A stretch of DNA of 64,000 nt from Marinicella algicola. Its GTDB lineage: Bacteria; Pseudomonadota; Gammaproteobacteria; Xanthomonadales; Marinicellaceae. The notes beneath the pieces are model-generated. The model saw nothing but the letters and a program-made list of their open reading frames with translations. It did not search any database and was not told the origin of the DNA. The stretch lies in assembly GCF_028401385.1 (NCBI RefSeq), contig NZ_JAQOMR010000001.1:3268501-3332500 (forward strand), in the 5' to 3' direction. This document shows positions 50,668 to 60,396 of this stretch, piece by piece (the stretch's first letter is position 1; the number at the start of each line of letters is the position of its first letter). Position numbers and translations under genes: made by a program.

Positions 50668-51647
50668 TTATTTATCGGCGACGAGATGCTCTCCGACCGC
50701 GCTGTGCGGATGCGGCGCAAGCAACTTTTTCGGCGCGATGAACAGATACATCGTCAGTACGTAAGGTGCCGTGAACGACGGCAGGCCGAGCGGCGAGGTC
50801 AGCACATCATAGGCCCCTGCAGGAACACGGTAACGATTGTGGCAAGCAGCGCATAGACGACCACACGCGGCGAGGGTTTCAAAAACACCACGCCAACCGC
50901 CATCGCGGTGAGAACCGCGCTGAATCCGTAAAGCCCCTGAACCACGGAATGCGGTTCAGCCCTGAGTGCGATTGCCGTAGCCATTGCGACCAGCGAGCCC
51001 AGCACGGCAGCGATGCCCGCCACCCGTGAGGCAATGAGGATGCCCAGCAGTATAATCGCGCCGCTGATTTCGTTGCCAAGGAGATAGACCTGGCCGATAT
51101 TGCGGAAGAATATCTGAACGAGCTCCAGATGAGAGGGAATTCTCTCGGCGCCGGAAATATAGTCGGACACCAGCTTGGGACTATCGCCTGAAACATCCAG
51201 CGCGCCGAATGTGTAGGCACCCGCCACAAGCAGCCAGCCGGTCAGAACGAACGGACCTGTCGATGCCGGTATCCCCCAGCTCTTGGTAATCATCGCACTC
51301 AACGCCGCCGTGACGACCGTGCTCATGGCAGCGCCGACGACGACATAAAACCAGAGCTGTGGTGAAGCACTGATAAAGGTGGGTATGGCAACGCCGACGA
51401 GGATGCCGTTGAAGCCGAACAGGCCGGAGGTGATGGAATCCTCGTCGCATTCCAGAAGCCGCGCCGTCAGCGTTGCAACACAGACACCGACGATCGCGCC
51501 AACAAGCGTTACCCAGTTGCCGCCGGCATAACTTGCGTAGGCGATCGCCGCCAGAAACAGGCCGCCCGTCAGCGCGTTCTCCATGAAGAACACCTGACCC
51601 GCCCCTCGCAGGCATTGAGTCAGAAAATCTTTTCTCTTTTCAGCCAC
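50668..51647 (-). CDS. Urea transporter, UT/Yut family (frameshift near C-terminus, 5' end abuts an IS)
   Basis: Channel-like urea permease of about 326 residues. Features: [33 protein letters not shown] and [14 protein letters not shown] in the first half, repeated as [14 protein letters not shown] and [15 protein letters not shown] in the second, matching the inverted-repeat UT fold. A base loss in the CCCC run at 50814-50817 is repaired to [20 protein letters not shown], with the stop at 50668. The only usable start, GTG at 51647, is immediately next to the IS3 end, so the original N-terminus and promoter may have been displaced. Confidence 0.88.
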
Positions 51648-52841
51648 GGTAATCCCCCGAAAAATAATGGGCTTCAAAAGTAGAATTTTCTCGGGTTTTA
51701 TGACTGAGGAGATTTTGATGAAAAAGACGAGATTTAGCGAAGCACAGATTATTGGCATTCTGCGTCAGGCAGAAGGTGGCGTTCCTGTGCCTGAACTTTG
51801 CCGGGAGCACGGGATGAGTTCAGCGAGTTTTTATAAATGGCGGGCCAAATATGGCGGCATGGATGCGTCGATGATCAGCCAGATGAAAGCGCTGGAAGAC
51901 GAGAACCGCCGTCTGAAAAAGATGTATGCGGAGATGAGCATGCAAACCGAACTGCTGAAAGAGGCTTTGGGAAAAATGACGCGGCCATCTCTACGCCGGG
52001 AGGTGGCCGCGCAAGCCGTGGCGATACGTGGGGTGAGCATAGCACTTGCCTGCCGAACGTTCGGTGTCAGCGAAACTTGCTACCGATACAAAGGCAAACG
52101 CAATGATGAGAATGAACAGATCGCCGATCTTCTGACCGGCTTGACGCAGGCAAAGAAGAACTGGGGCTTTGGCCTTTGTTTTCTCTATCTGCGGAACGTA
52201 CAGGGACGGCGCTGGAATCATAAGCGTGTTTATCGCATCTACCGCGCGCTTGAGCTGAACCTCAGGATCAAGCCACGCCGGCGGCTGAAACGGGAAAAAC
52301 CGGATACACTCAATGTCCCGACAACGCCGAACGCGGTCTGGTCCATGGACTTTATGGCGGATCGGCTGGCCGATGGCCGGCAGTTTCGGCTTTTGAATGT
52401 TCTGGATGACTTTAACCGTGAGGGGCTTGGCATTGAGGTCGATTTCTCTCTACCTGCGGAGCGTGTCATCCGTAGCCTGAACCAGATCATTGAGTGGCGC
52501 GGCAAACCGCTGGCAATACGTGTTGACAATGGCCCGGAATATGTCAGTGGAAGGCTTATGGACTGGGCTGAAAATCAGGGCATTGCGCTGAATTACATCC
52601 AGCCTGGAAAGCCGCAGCAGAACGCTTATGTCGAACGCTACAACCGGACAGTACGACACGAATGGCTTGACCAATACATCATCGAGAGTATCGAAGAGGC
52701 GCAGGCGTTCGCCACACAATGGTTATGGAGCTATAACAACGAGCGACCCAATATGGGCATCGGCGGAATGACACCCGCACAGAAACTGAAAATGGCTGCG
52801 TGAATTCTACCAAAAAGCCCCGTTAAAAGGGGAGGATTACC
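51648..52841 (+). mobile_element. IS3-family insertion sequence (about 1.19 kb)
   Basis: Both ends start GGTAATCC reading inward, and the imperfect terminal repeats run about 40 bases to a shared GTAGAATT. One transposase gene fills the interior. No 3-5 base target duplication is visible (CAC before, CTG after), so one flank has probably been deleted or rearranged. The element separates the urea transporter from decayed coding sequence next to tRNA-Ser. Confidence 0.88.
51718..52803 (+). CDS. IS3-family transposase (OrfA and OrfB in one frame)
   Basis: 361 residues. The OrfA-like part has the helix-turn-helix [20 protein letters not shown] and a leucine zipper ([18 protein letters not shown]). 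The OrfB-like DDE catalytic part has [26 protein letters not shown] and [17 protein letters not shown]. Relatives usually keep OrfA and OrfB in different frames joined by programmed slippage. Here the junction GGGAAAAATGACG contains A5. With A6, OrfA would end GKK-stop and OrfB would begin at the overlapping ATG, so the fusion may itself be a lost-base artefact. Start follows a GAGGAG site. Confidence 0.93.
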   Translation: MKKTRFSEAQIIGILRQAEGGVPVPELCREHGMSSASFYKWRAKYGGMDASMISQMKALEDENRRLKKMYAEMSMQTELLKEALGKMTRPSLRREVAAQAVAIRGVSIALACRTFGVSETCYRYKGKRNDENEQIADLLTGLTQAKKNWGFGLCFLYLRNVQGRRWNHKRVYRIYRALELNLRIKPRRRLKREKPDTLNVPTTPNAVWSMDFMADRLADGRQFRLLNVLDDFNREGLGIEVDFSLPAERVIRSLNQIIEWRGKPLAIRVDNGPEYVSGRLMDWAENQGIALNYIQPGKPQQNAYVERYNRTVRHEWLDQYIIESIEEAQAFATQWLWSYNNERPNMGIGGMTPAQKLKMAA

Positions 52842-52994
52842 CTGGAAGCGATGGCCAAAGCGCTGATTAAGGATCGCGAACTGGTCGGTAAACGTCTGGC
52901 GAAAATGCTCGAGAGCATCACGCAGGATACCGGCATCCTGGAAGTCAGTACGAAAGAAACGGCTAATGACAAGGAAACGAACCAGCCACGATAG
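52842..52994 (+). pseudogene. Unrecognised C-terminal coding fragment beside the IS3 element
   Basis: An open stretch of 50 codons begins exactly at the IS edge (LEAMAKALIKDRELVGKRLA) and ends at TAG 52992. It is hydrophilic with a charged, NDKETNQ-type tail. It lacks its own start signal at the expected place, and looks like the 3' end of a gene cut by the IS or by deletion. I do not recognise the family. Confidence 0.4.
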
Positions 52995-53154
52995 CGAACG
53001 CCGACTTCATCGACTACGGTAGGAAAGGCAGAGTCGGAAAACCAGAACGAGAAAGCTCGGCCTCGACTTTTGCGCCAGAATGTACCTTGAAATGTACCTC
53101 AAGCAATCCTGGAAAGAAAACCATGAATAAAAACATGATCTTGGGACGAGGTAA

Positions 53155-53244
53155 TGGCGGACAGAGAGGGATTCGAACCCTCGATACGGTTACCCGTATA
53201 CACGCGTTCCAGGCGTGCGCCTTCAACCACTCGGCCACCTGTCC
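53155..53244 (-). tRNA. tRNA-Ser (GGA anticodon)
   Basis: A 90-base class II tRNA. The acceptor stem GGACAGG pairs with TCTGTCC, with discriminator G and encoded CCA. The anticodon stem CACGC/GCGTG encloses loop CTGGAAC with anticodon GGA. A long variable arm (TATACGGGTAACCGTATC region) and a GAGGG TTCGAAT CCCTC T arm follow. Its 3' end points toward the IS3-containing decayed region. Confidence 0.96.
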
Positions 53245-53563
53245 ATCCTGCGCCAGCTTCGGAAAAACCGAAGGGCGGGATCGGCGCGATATATACCGAT
53301 GCGGCGGCGATGATCAACCCGATTCTGACAGATTTCTGAATTGTTTCGGGCAGCCGGGCGCAATGGAGCTCGCAGACGAAACGAAAGACAGGGCCGGCAC
53401 CTATCCTGATAGCGGCTTCAACAAAGCAAATCCGTATATCGGCGGCAGGGGAGCCCTACTTGCTGTAGAGCGCTTCGATGCCTATTTGTGAGACAAATGG
53501 CGCAGCAGTCCGCATACTGGACAAAGGGCCGCGCACTCTCGCAAAAGCCTCAAGGAGAACCCG
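53245..53563. other. Intergenic region between tRNA-Ser and msrA
   Basis: About 320 bases that hold the promoters of tRNA-Ser (minus) and msrA (plus). A small hairpin CTTCGGAAAAACCGAAG is visible near 53262. No gene is recognised. Confidence 0.5.
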
Positions 53564-54214
53564 ATGTTCCTCTCGACACTCAAGAAGGACAAGATCGAAA
53601 TGCCGTCGGCCGAGACGGCACTTCCGGGACGTCCGGATCCTATCTCGACAGCCGGAACACATTATGTGAATGGCCGCGCGCTTACGCCGCCCTATCCGGC
53701 CGGCATGAAGGAAGTCCAGTTCGGCATGGGATGCTTCTGGGGTGCCGAGCGGCTGTTGTGGCAAACGCCCGGCGTATATGTGACGGTCGCGGGCTATGCC
53801 GGCGGGATTACGCCAAACCCGACCTATGAGGAAACCTGCACCGGACTGACCGGCCATGCGGAAGTGGTCCGTGTCATCTATGACCGGACCGAAGTCAGCC
53901 TCGAAAACCTGTTGCGGCTATTCTTCGAGGCGCACGACCCGACCCAGGGCATGCGCCAGGGCAATGACATCGGAACCACCTACCGCTCGGCGATCTACCT
54001 CGACGACGAAGGCGATCTGAAGCGTGCCGAAACCCTGCGCGACCACTTCCAGCAAGCGCTGAAGGATAACGGCTGGAACGACCAGATCACCACCGAGATC
54101 GCACAGTCCGGTGCCTTTTATATGGCCGAGGACTATCACCAGCAATACCTTGCCAAGAACCCCGCCGGCTATTGCGGCCTGAAGGGCACAGGGATTTCCT
54201 GCCCGATCGGCTGA
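53564..54214 (+). CDS. msrA: Peptide-methionine (S)-S-oxide reductase
   Basis: Repairs oxidised methionine in proteins. The 216-residue product has the catalytic [29 protein letters not shown] and [11 protein letters not shown] motifs. A second cysteine lies in the C-terminal [12 protein letters not shown], giving the usual resolving residues. Ribosome site AAGGAGA before the ATG. Followed by a strong terminator, so it is its own unit. Confidence 0.96.
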   Translation: MFLSTLKKDKIEMPSAETALPGRPDPISTAGTHYVNGRALTPPYPAGMKEVQFGMGCFWGAERLLWQTPGVYVTVAGYAGGITPNPTYEETCTGLTGHAEVVRVIYDRTEVSLENLLRLFFEAHDPTQGMRQGNDIGTTYRSAIYLDDEGDLKRAETLRDHFQQALKDNGWNDQITTEIAQSGAFYMAEDYHQQYLAKNPAGYCGLKGTGISCPIG

Positions 54215-54245
54215 GTTTTCGGTATTCCTTTCAGGATATCCAGCA

Positions 54246-54271
54246 GGGAGTGTCGCGACACTCCCTTTTTT
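54246..54271 (+). terminator. Rho-independent terminator after msrA
   Basis: GGGAGTGTCG and CGACACTCCC form a perfect 10-base stem followed by TTTTTT, 32 bases after the msrA stop. Confidence 0.93.
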
Positions 54272-54467
54272 ATGCCGATCAAGGGGGCATCCGGGGAAGA
54301 AGCTCCAATTTTGCCCATAGGGTAAATTTTGTGATGAAATTTTGTCGAAGCCGTGCAACCATATGCTTCAAACCGGTCGCCTGCGGCCGGTCGCGTTTCA
54401 GCAGGGAGGGCCGAGCCTGCCGCTGAACGGAGTTCACGAGCACACTCACAGGGAACAGAGCCGCGTT

Positions 54468-55456
54468 ATGAAAAAACCATTTTGAGCCTCATTGCCGTTG
54501 CCGCAATGTCGTCATCCGCACTGGCCGATTTCAAGCCCGCGCTTGTCTACGGCACCGGCGGCAAGTTCGACAAGTCCTTCAACGAATCCGCCTATAACGG
54601 CGCAGAAAAGTTCAAGGCCGATACAGGCGTCGAATATCGTGACTTCGAGCCGACCGGCGACGCGCAGGGCGAGCAGGCCATCCTGAACTTCGCCTCCATG
54701 GGCTTCAACCCGGTCGTGGCCCTCTCGTTTGCCTGGAAATCGGCTGTCGAAAAGATCGCACCGCAGTTTCCCGACACCAACTTCTACATCGTCGATGATG
54801 TGATCGAGGCCCCGAACGTCCAGTCCGTCGTCTTCAAGGAAGAGCAAGGTTCCTATCTCGTTGGTCTGCTTGCCGCAATGAAGTCTGAAACCGGCACGGT
54901 TGGTTTTGTCGGCGGCATGGATATTCCGCTGATCCACAAATTCGGCTGCGGCTATGCCCAGGGCGCAAAAGCTGCAAACAGCGACGTCTCGATCCTGCGC
55001 AACATGGTCGGCACCACGGGCGCTGCCTGGAATGACCCGGTCAAGGCCGGCGAACTGACCAAGAACCAGATGGACCAGGGTGCAGACGTGATCTACGCGG
55101 CTGCAGGTGCTTCCGGCCTCGGCGTTCTTCAGGCCGCTGCCGACGACGAAAAATTCTCGATCGGTGTCGATAGCAACCAGAACTACGTTCATCCCGGCTC
55201 GGTTCTGACCTCGATGGTCAAGCGCGTTGACAACGCCGTCTATGATGCCTTCAAGGCCAGCCAGGATGGCACTTTCGAAGCTGGCGTCAACAGACTCGGC
55301 GTTGCCGACAACGGTGTTGGCTGGGCCTATGACGAATACAACAAGCCGCTGATCACCGAGGATATGCTGGCCGCCGTCGAAAAGGCCAAGGAAGGCATCA
55401 TTTCCGGCGACATCGAGGTGCACGACTACTCCGTCGACAACACCTGCCCCTACTGA
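54468..55456 (+). CDS. BMP-family nucleoside-binding protein (frameshift at start)
   Basis: Substrate-binding protein of a nucleoside ABC importer, about 330 residues. The mature part has FKPALVYGTGGKFDKSFNES, EYRDFEPTGDAQGEQA and GFVGGMDIPLIHKFGCGY, all typical of the BMP/PnrA family. Adding one A to the run at 54471-54476 gives the signal peptide MKKTILSLIAVAAMSSSALA. This start matches homologues better than the longer frame that begins at 54353. First gene of the salvage operon that follows, so purine or pyrimidine nucleosides are the likely cargo. Confidence 0.93.
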
Positions 55457-55469
55457 TCCGCTAAACGTT

Positions 55470-55502
55470 CGGACGGGCAGGGTTCATAACCATGTCCGTC
55501 CG
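55470..55502 (+). other. Intercistronic hairpin after the binding-protein gene
   Basis: CGGACGGGCA (55470-55479) pairs with TGTCCGTCCG (55493-55502), 10 pairs including one G-U, shortly after the binding-protein stop. No T run. Likely raises receptor mRNA stability relative to the downstream transporter genes, as at dctP. Confidence 0.65.
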
Positions 55503-55592
55503 TTCATCAATATCTCTATCACCTGCCTCTCGCAGTTTCCCTTGAGCGTCGGCCAAACGGCGCGCGATCCTCGTTTGGGAGTTTTAAAACTT

Positions 55593-57103
55593 TTGAGCAC
55601 ACCGCCCGCAATCGAGCTTATCGGTATCGACAAGAGTTTCGGGGCCGTTCACGCCAATAAGAATATAAATCTGAAGGTTGAGAAGGGCTCCATCCACGGC
55701 ATTATCGGCGAAAACGGGGCCGGAAAATCGACTCTGATGTCGATCCTCTACGGTTTCTACCAGGCCGACCACGGCGAAATCCGTGTCGATGGCAAGACGC
55801 TCGAAATAACAGACAGCGACGCTGCCATTGCCGCCGGCATCGGCATGGTTCATCAGCACTTCATGCTGGTGGAGGATTTCACCGTTCTCGAAAACGTCAT
55901 GCTCGGCGCTGAAGGCGGCGCGCTGCTCAATCAGGGACAGAGCAAGGCCCGCAAGGAACTCAAGCGCCTTGAAAGCGAATATGGGCTCGAGGTCGATCCC
56001 GACGCCATCATCGAACAACTGCCGGTGGGCCTACAGCAGCGCGTCGAAATCCTGAAAGCCATGTTTCGCGGCGCTGAAATCCTGATACTCGACGAGCCCA
56101 CCGGGGTCCTGACACCCGCGGAGGCCGATCATCTGTTCCGCATTCTCGGCATGCTGCGCGATCAGGGCCATACCATCATCCTGATCACACACAAGCTGCG
56201 CGAGATCATGGCGATTACCGACGAGGTTTCCGTGATGCGCCGCGGCGAGATGGTCGCGACCCGCAAGACGGCCAAAACCACTGTCGAAGAACTGGCCGAA
56301 CTGATGGTCGGTCGGCGCGTGTTGCTGCGGGTGGAGAAAGGCGCACCGAACCCGGGCGAAATTGCTCTTTCCGTGCGTAACCTGACCGTGCACGACAGCC
56401 GCGGCGTGCCGATGGTCAAGAACGTCTCCTTCGATGTCCGCGCCGGCGAGATCGTCGGCATTGCCGGGGTCGCCGGAAACGGCCAGTCGGAGCTTCTGGA
56501 AGCGCTCTCCGGAATCCGCAAGCCGCATTCGGGCGAGATCTATGTGCACGGCAAAAGATCGTCAACGCCAATCCAGCCACCTATCGCAAGATCGGTGTCG
56601 CCCATATTCCCGAGGACCGTCACCATATGGGCCTGATCCTGCCCTTCGAGGAGCGGGAAAACAATATTCTGGGCTACCAGCAACTGCCGAAATACGGCCG
56701 CAATGGCGTTCTTGACCGGCAGGCTATTCTGGATGATGCCCGCGAGAAAATCGAGAAATACGATATCCGCCCGCCCAACCCGACGCTGAAGACCGCCAAT
56801 TTCTCGGGCGGAAACCAGCAGAAGATCGTGGTGGCGCGCGAGATCGAGCGCGACCCCGACATTCTGCTTGTCGGCCAGCCGACACGCGGCGTCGATATCG
56901 GCGCAATCGAATTCATCCACCGGCGCATTATCGACATGCGCGACAGCGGCAAGGCCGTGCTTCTGGTGTCCGTCGAACTCGACGAGATCCGCGCGCTTGC
57001 CGACCGTATCCTGGTGATGTTTGCCGGTGAGAATGTCGGTGAGGCAAAGCCTGATGCAGATGAACAGCAACTCGGCCTGATGATGGCCGGCATAGCGTCT
57101 TGA
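55593..57103 (+). CDS. Nucleoside ABC transporter ATP-binding protein, duplicated ATPase (one frameshift)
   Basis: Two fused ATPase domains, about 503 residues. The first has Walker A GENGAGKST, LPVGLQQRVEI in the signature position and Walker B LILDEPTGVLTP. The second has GVAGNGQSE in place of a canonical Walker A, FSGGNQQK and Walker B ILLVGQPTRGVD. This asymmetry is usual in the RbsA/NupA class. The A run at 56553-56556 has lost one base; repair gives HGKKIVNANPATYRKIGVAHI. The TTG at 55593 (STPPAIEL) has a GGGAG site 11 bases upstream and was chosen; the TTG at 55542 is possible. Confidence 0.92.
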
Positions 57104-57110
57104 GGTTGAT

Positions 57111-58223
57111 ATGAACGCCGCCAACGCGCCCCTGCCCGGCTGGGTCACATTCTTCCTGATGCCGCTGCTGAACCTCGGTACCGCCCTTCTGATCTCCGGA
57201 TTTGTGATCTGGATGATCGGACAGAATCCATTCGAGGCCCTGAGTGTACTGCTCAACGGTGCGCTGGGCAGCGGCATGGGTATCGGGTTTACGCTGTTTT
57301 ACGCCACCAATTTCATCTTCACCGGGCTTTCGGTGGCGATGGCCTATCACGCCGGCCTGTTCAATATCGGCTCGGAAGGCCAGGCCTATGTCGGTGGCCT
57401 CGGCTGCGCGCTGGTGGCGCTCGCGCTCGACCAGTATGTGCCCTGGTATGTGACCATGCCGTTTGCCATTCTGGGCGCAGCTATCTTTGGTGCGGCCTGG
57501 GCCTTCATCCCCGCCTGGCTGCAGGCCAAGCGGGGCAGCCATATCGTGATCACCACGATCATGTTCAACTTTATCGGCGCGGCGCTGATGGTCTATCTTC
57601 TGGTCCACGTGCTCAAACCGGCCGGCGCGATGTCGCCGGAAACCCGTGGCTTTGCTGCCGGCGGCCAGCTGCCGAACCTTGACTGGCTGATGGCGATGTT
57701 CGGCTCCCGGCTGGGTCCGGCCCCGCTCAACGTCTCCTTCATCATCGGCCTGGTCATGTGTTTCGCCGTCTGGTTCCTGATCTGGCGCACCAAATTCGGC
57801 TATTCGGTTCGTGCGCTTGGCATGAGCAAGACCGCCGCCACCTACGCCGGCATTCCCTATGCCCGCACCGTGATCATCACCATGCTGATGTCTGGCGGTC
57901 TGGCGGGCATGATGGCGCTCAACGTGGTGATGGGGTCTGCAGACCGGCTGCAGGTGGAGTTTGTCGGCGGCGCCGGTTTTGTCGGCATCGCAGTTTCGCT
58001 GATGGGCCGCAACCATCCGCTCGGCATCCTGATGGCGGCGATCCTGTTCGGCATTCTCTACCAGGGTGGTGCCCAGCTTTCGTTCATGATGCCACAGATC
58101 ACCCGAGATATGATCGTAATGATCCAGGGGCTTGTCATCCTGTTTGCCGGGGCGCTTGAGTTCCTGTACCGCCCCGCCCTCGTCAGGATATTCTCCAGAC
58201 GACAGTCATTGGCGGAGGCCTGA
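57111..58223 (+). CDS. Nucleoside ABC transporter permease 1
   Basis: BPD_transp_2 permease of 370 residues with many hydrophobic helices. The motif GLFNIGSEGQAYVGGLG near residue 82 is typical of nucleoside importers, as is the coupling segment KTAATYAGIPYARTVI. It starts 7 bases after the ATPase stop and ends 3 bases before the second permease. Frame intact. Confidence 0.93.
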   Translation: MNAANAPLPGWVTFFLMPLLNLGTALLISGFVIWMIGQNPFEALSVLLNGALGSGMGIGFTLFYATNFIFTGLSVAMAYHAGLFNIGSEGQAYVGGLGCALVALALDQYVPWYVTMPFAILGAAIFGAAWAFIPAWLQAKRGSHIVITTIMFNFIGAALMVYLLVHVLKPAGAMSPETRGFAAGGQLPNLDWLMAMFGSRLGPAPLNVSFIIGLVMCFAVWFLIWRTKFGYSVRALGMSKTAATYAGIPYARTVIITMLMSGGLAGMMALNVVMGSADRLQVEFVGGAGFVGIAVSLMGRNHPLGILMAAILFGILYQGGAQLSFMMPQITRDMIVMIQGLVILFAGALEFLYRPALVRIFSRRQSLAEA

Positions 58224-58226
58224 GCC

Positions 58227-59198
58227 ATGCACACGGTTGATATCATTGTCGGCATGCTCGGTTCGACCATCCGCCTTTCCATCCCGCTCATCTTCACAGC
58301 GCTTGCGGGCCTTTTCTCCGAACGCTCCGGGATTTTCGACATCGGGCTTGAAGGCAAGATGCTGGCCTCGGCCTTCGCATCCGCCGTGGTTGCCTATTAC
58401 ACCGGTTCGCCCTGGCTCGGCCTTTTGGGCGGCATCGGCGTTTCCATCATCTTCAGCCTGGTGCACGGCTATGCCTCAATTACCGCGCGCGGCAACCAGA
58501 TCGTTTCCGGCGTTGCGCTCAACTTCGTTGCGGCAGGGCTGACCGTGGTGCTCGGCAACGCCTGGTTCCGCCAGGGCGGACGTACCCCGCAGCTTGCAAA
58601 CAGCGCGCGCTTTACCGAAATCGAGTTCCCCGGCGCGGACGCGGCAAGAGAGATGGGCTTTTTCGGCAAGTTTTATGCCGAAGTGATTTCGGGTCAGAAC
58701 ATCCTTGTCTATCTCGCCTTCATCACCGTGCCGATCGTCTGGTGGGTGGTCTACAAGACACGGTTCGGCTTGCGGCTGCGCGCGGTCGGCGAAAATCCCG
58801 GCGCGGTAGATACCGCCGGTATTTCGGTGATCTGGCTGCGCTACCGCGCCATCATTATCGCCGGTTTCCTCTGCGGTTTTTCCGGTACCTATCTGGCGAT
58901 TGCCCAGTCCGCTTCCTTCATCAACAACATGTCGGCGGGCAAGGGCTATATCGCGCTGGCGGCGCTGATATTCGCCAAATGGAAGCCGATACCGGTGATG
59001 TTTGCCTGCCTGCTGTTCGGCTTCCTTGATGCGTTTTCGAACTTCATGCAAGGTAAATCGATGCCGCTTGTCGGCGAGGTGCCGGTCCAGTTCTTCCAGG
59101 CCCTGCCGTATATCCTGACCTGCGTCCTGCTGGCCGGCTTCATCGGCACGGCCCGTCCGCCCAAGGCCGGCGGCATTCCCTATACCAAGGAGCGGTAG
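58227..59198 (+). CDS. Nucleoside ABC transporter permease 2
   Basis: Second BPD_transp_2 permease, 323 residues. It has the paired motif GIFDIGLEGKMLASAFA and the coupling region VDTAGISVIWLRYRAIIIAG. Partner of the preceding permease; together they form the membrane channel of the importer. The C-terminus RPPKAGGIPYTKER is hydrophilic. Four bases separate it from cdd. Confidence 0.93.
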   Translation: MHTVDIIVGMLGSTIRLSIPLIFTALAGLFSERSGIFDIGLEGKMLASAFASAVVAYYTGSPWLGLLGGIGVSIIFSLVHGYASITARGNQIVSGVALNFVAAGLTVVLGNAWFRQGGRTPQLANSARFTEIEFPGADAAREMGFFGKFYAEVISGQNILVYLAFITVPIVWWVVYKTRFGLRLRAVGENPGAVDTAGISVIWLRYRAIIIAGFLCGFSGTYLAIAQSASFINNMSAGKGYIALAALIFAKWKPIPVMFACLLFGFLDAFSNFMQGKSMPLVGEVPVQFFQALPYILTCVLLAGFIGTARPPKAGGIPYTKER

Positions 59199-59202
59199 GC
59201 AG

Positions 59203-59601
59203 ATGACAACGGCCAATGATCTGTTCGAAAAGGCCCGTGCGGCAAGCGAGAGAGCCTATGCGCCCTATTCCAAATTTCCGGTGGGCGCCGCTCTTCTGAG
59301 CGAAAACGGCGAAGTCTTTGCCGGCGCCAATGTTGAAAATCTCGCCTTTCCCGAAGGCATTTGTGCCGAAGGCGTTGCCATCGGCCAAATGGTGATGGGC
59401 GGCGCACTGAAGATCAAGGCAGCGGCTGTCTATGCGCCGCGGCTGGCACTTTGCCCGCCCTGCGGCGGCTGCCGGCAGAAGCTTGCCGAGTTTTCCGATC
59501 CCGACACAAAGGTTTACCTCTGCGATGATGGCGGCGTGCGCGAGACGGTAACAGTTGCCGAGCTGCTGCCCCATGCGTTTCAGACCGGGGACATCGGATG
59601 A
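59203..59601 (+). CDS. cdd: Cytidine deaminase
   Basis: Deaminates cytidine and deoxycytidine to uridine forms; 132 residues, the small tetrameric type. The substrate site AYAPYSKFPVGAAL is followed by the zinc motif CAEGVAIG (catalytic Glu) and PCGGCRQ. The arginine that follows CAE in many homologues is a glycine here, as alphaproteobacterial versions vary at this place. The stop overlaps the punA start by four bases (ATGA). Confidence 0.95.
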   Translation: MTTANDLFEKARAASERAYAPYSKFPVGAALLSENGEVFAGANVENLAFPEGICAEGVAIGQMVMGGALKIKAAAVYAPRLALCPPCGGCRQKLAEFSDPDTKVYLCDDGGVRETVTVAELLPHAFQTGDIG

Positions 59602-60392
59602 GCGAAGCCGTCCCTATGCTGAGGGAAGCCCTTGGCAACCTCAAACCCCGCACCGCGCTGGTGCTTGGCTCCGGCCTTGGCGGCCTGACGGATGCACTTT
59701 CGGACACCCAGCATTTCGTCTTCTCCGAACTGCCGGGCTTTCCCGTTGGCGCCGTCAGTGGGCATGAGGGCTCCGTCGTGATCGGTAAACTCGGCGAGAC
59801 GCCGGTGATCGTGCTCTCCGGTCGGGTGCACTATTATGAGAAGGGCGATGCGGCCGCCATGCGCGTGCCGCTCGAAACCCTTGCCGCCCTCGGCATAGAA
59901 GAATTGTTTTTGACCAACGCCGCCGGGTCGCTCAGCCAGGACATCCCGCCGGGCTCGGTAATGCTGATCACCGACCATATCAACTACTCCGGCATGAACC
60001 CATTGATCGGCGAGACAACCGACCGCCGCTTCACCGGAATGAGTCAGGCTTACGACCCCGGACTGGCCGACGCGATGCGCCGGGCGGCACATGATTTGGA
60101 TATAGCGCTTGCCGAAGGCGTCTATATGTGGTTTTCAGGTCCGAGTTTCGAAACACCGGCGGAAATCCGCATGGCCCGGACACTGGGCGCCGACGCTGTC
60201 GGCATGTCCACTGTGCCCGAGGTCATTCTGGCGCGCTTTCTGGGTCTGAAGGTCGCTGCGGCTTCCGTCATCACGAATTTCGGCGCCGGCATGAGCCAGG
60301 GTGAACTCGGTCATGAGGAAACCAAGGAGATGGCGCCGATTGGCGGCCGCAAGCTGGCCGCCATTGTCAAACGCATGATTGGCGAGGGGTAA
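59598..60392 (+). CDS. punA: Purine-nucleoside phosphorylase, trimeric type
   Basis: Phosphorolysis of inosine and guanosine type nucleosides; 264 residues. It has VLGSGLGGL (phosphate site), SGRVHYYE, LTNAAGSLSQDIPPG, WFSGPSFETPAEIR and VGMSTVPEVILAR, the order expected for the PNP/MTAP class rather than hexameric DeoD. Overlaps cdd and precedes deoC by 4 bases. Frame intact. Confidence 0.95.
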   Translation: MSEAVPMLREALGNLKPRTALVLGSGLGGLTDALSDTQHFVFSELPGFPVGAVSGHEGSVVIGKLGETPVIVLSGRVHYYEKGDAAAMRVPLETLAALGIEELFLTNAAGSLSQDIPPGSVMLITDHINYSGMNPLIGETTDRRFTGMSQAYDPGLADAMRRAAHDLDIALAEGVYMWFSGPSFETPAEIRMARTLGADAVGMSTVPEVILARFLGLKVAAASVITNFGAGMSQGELGHEETKEMAPIGGRKLAAIVKRMIGEG

Positions 60393-60396
60393 GGCC

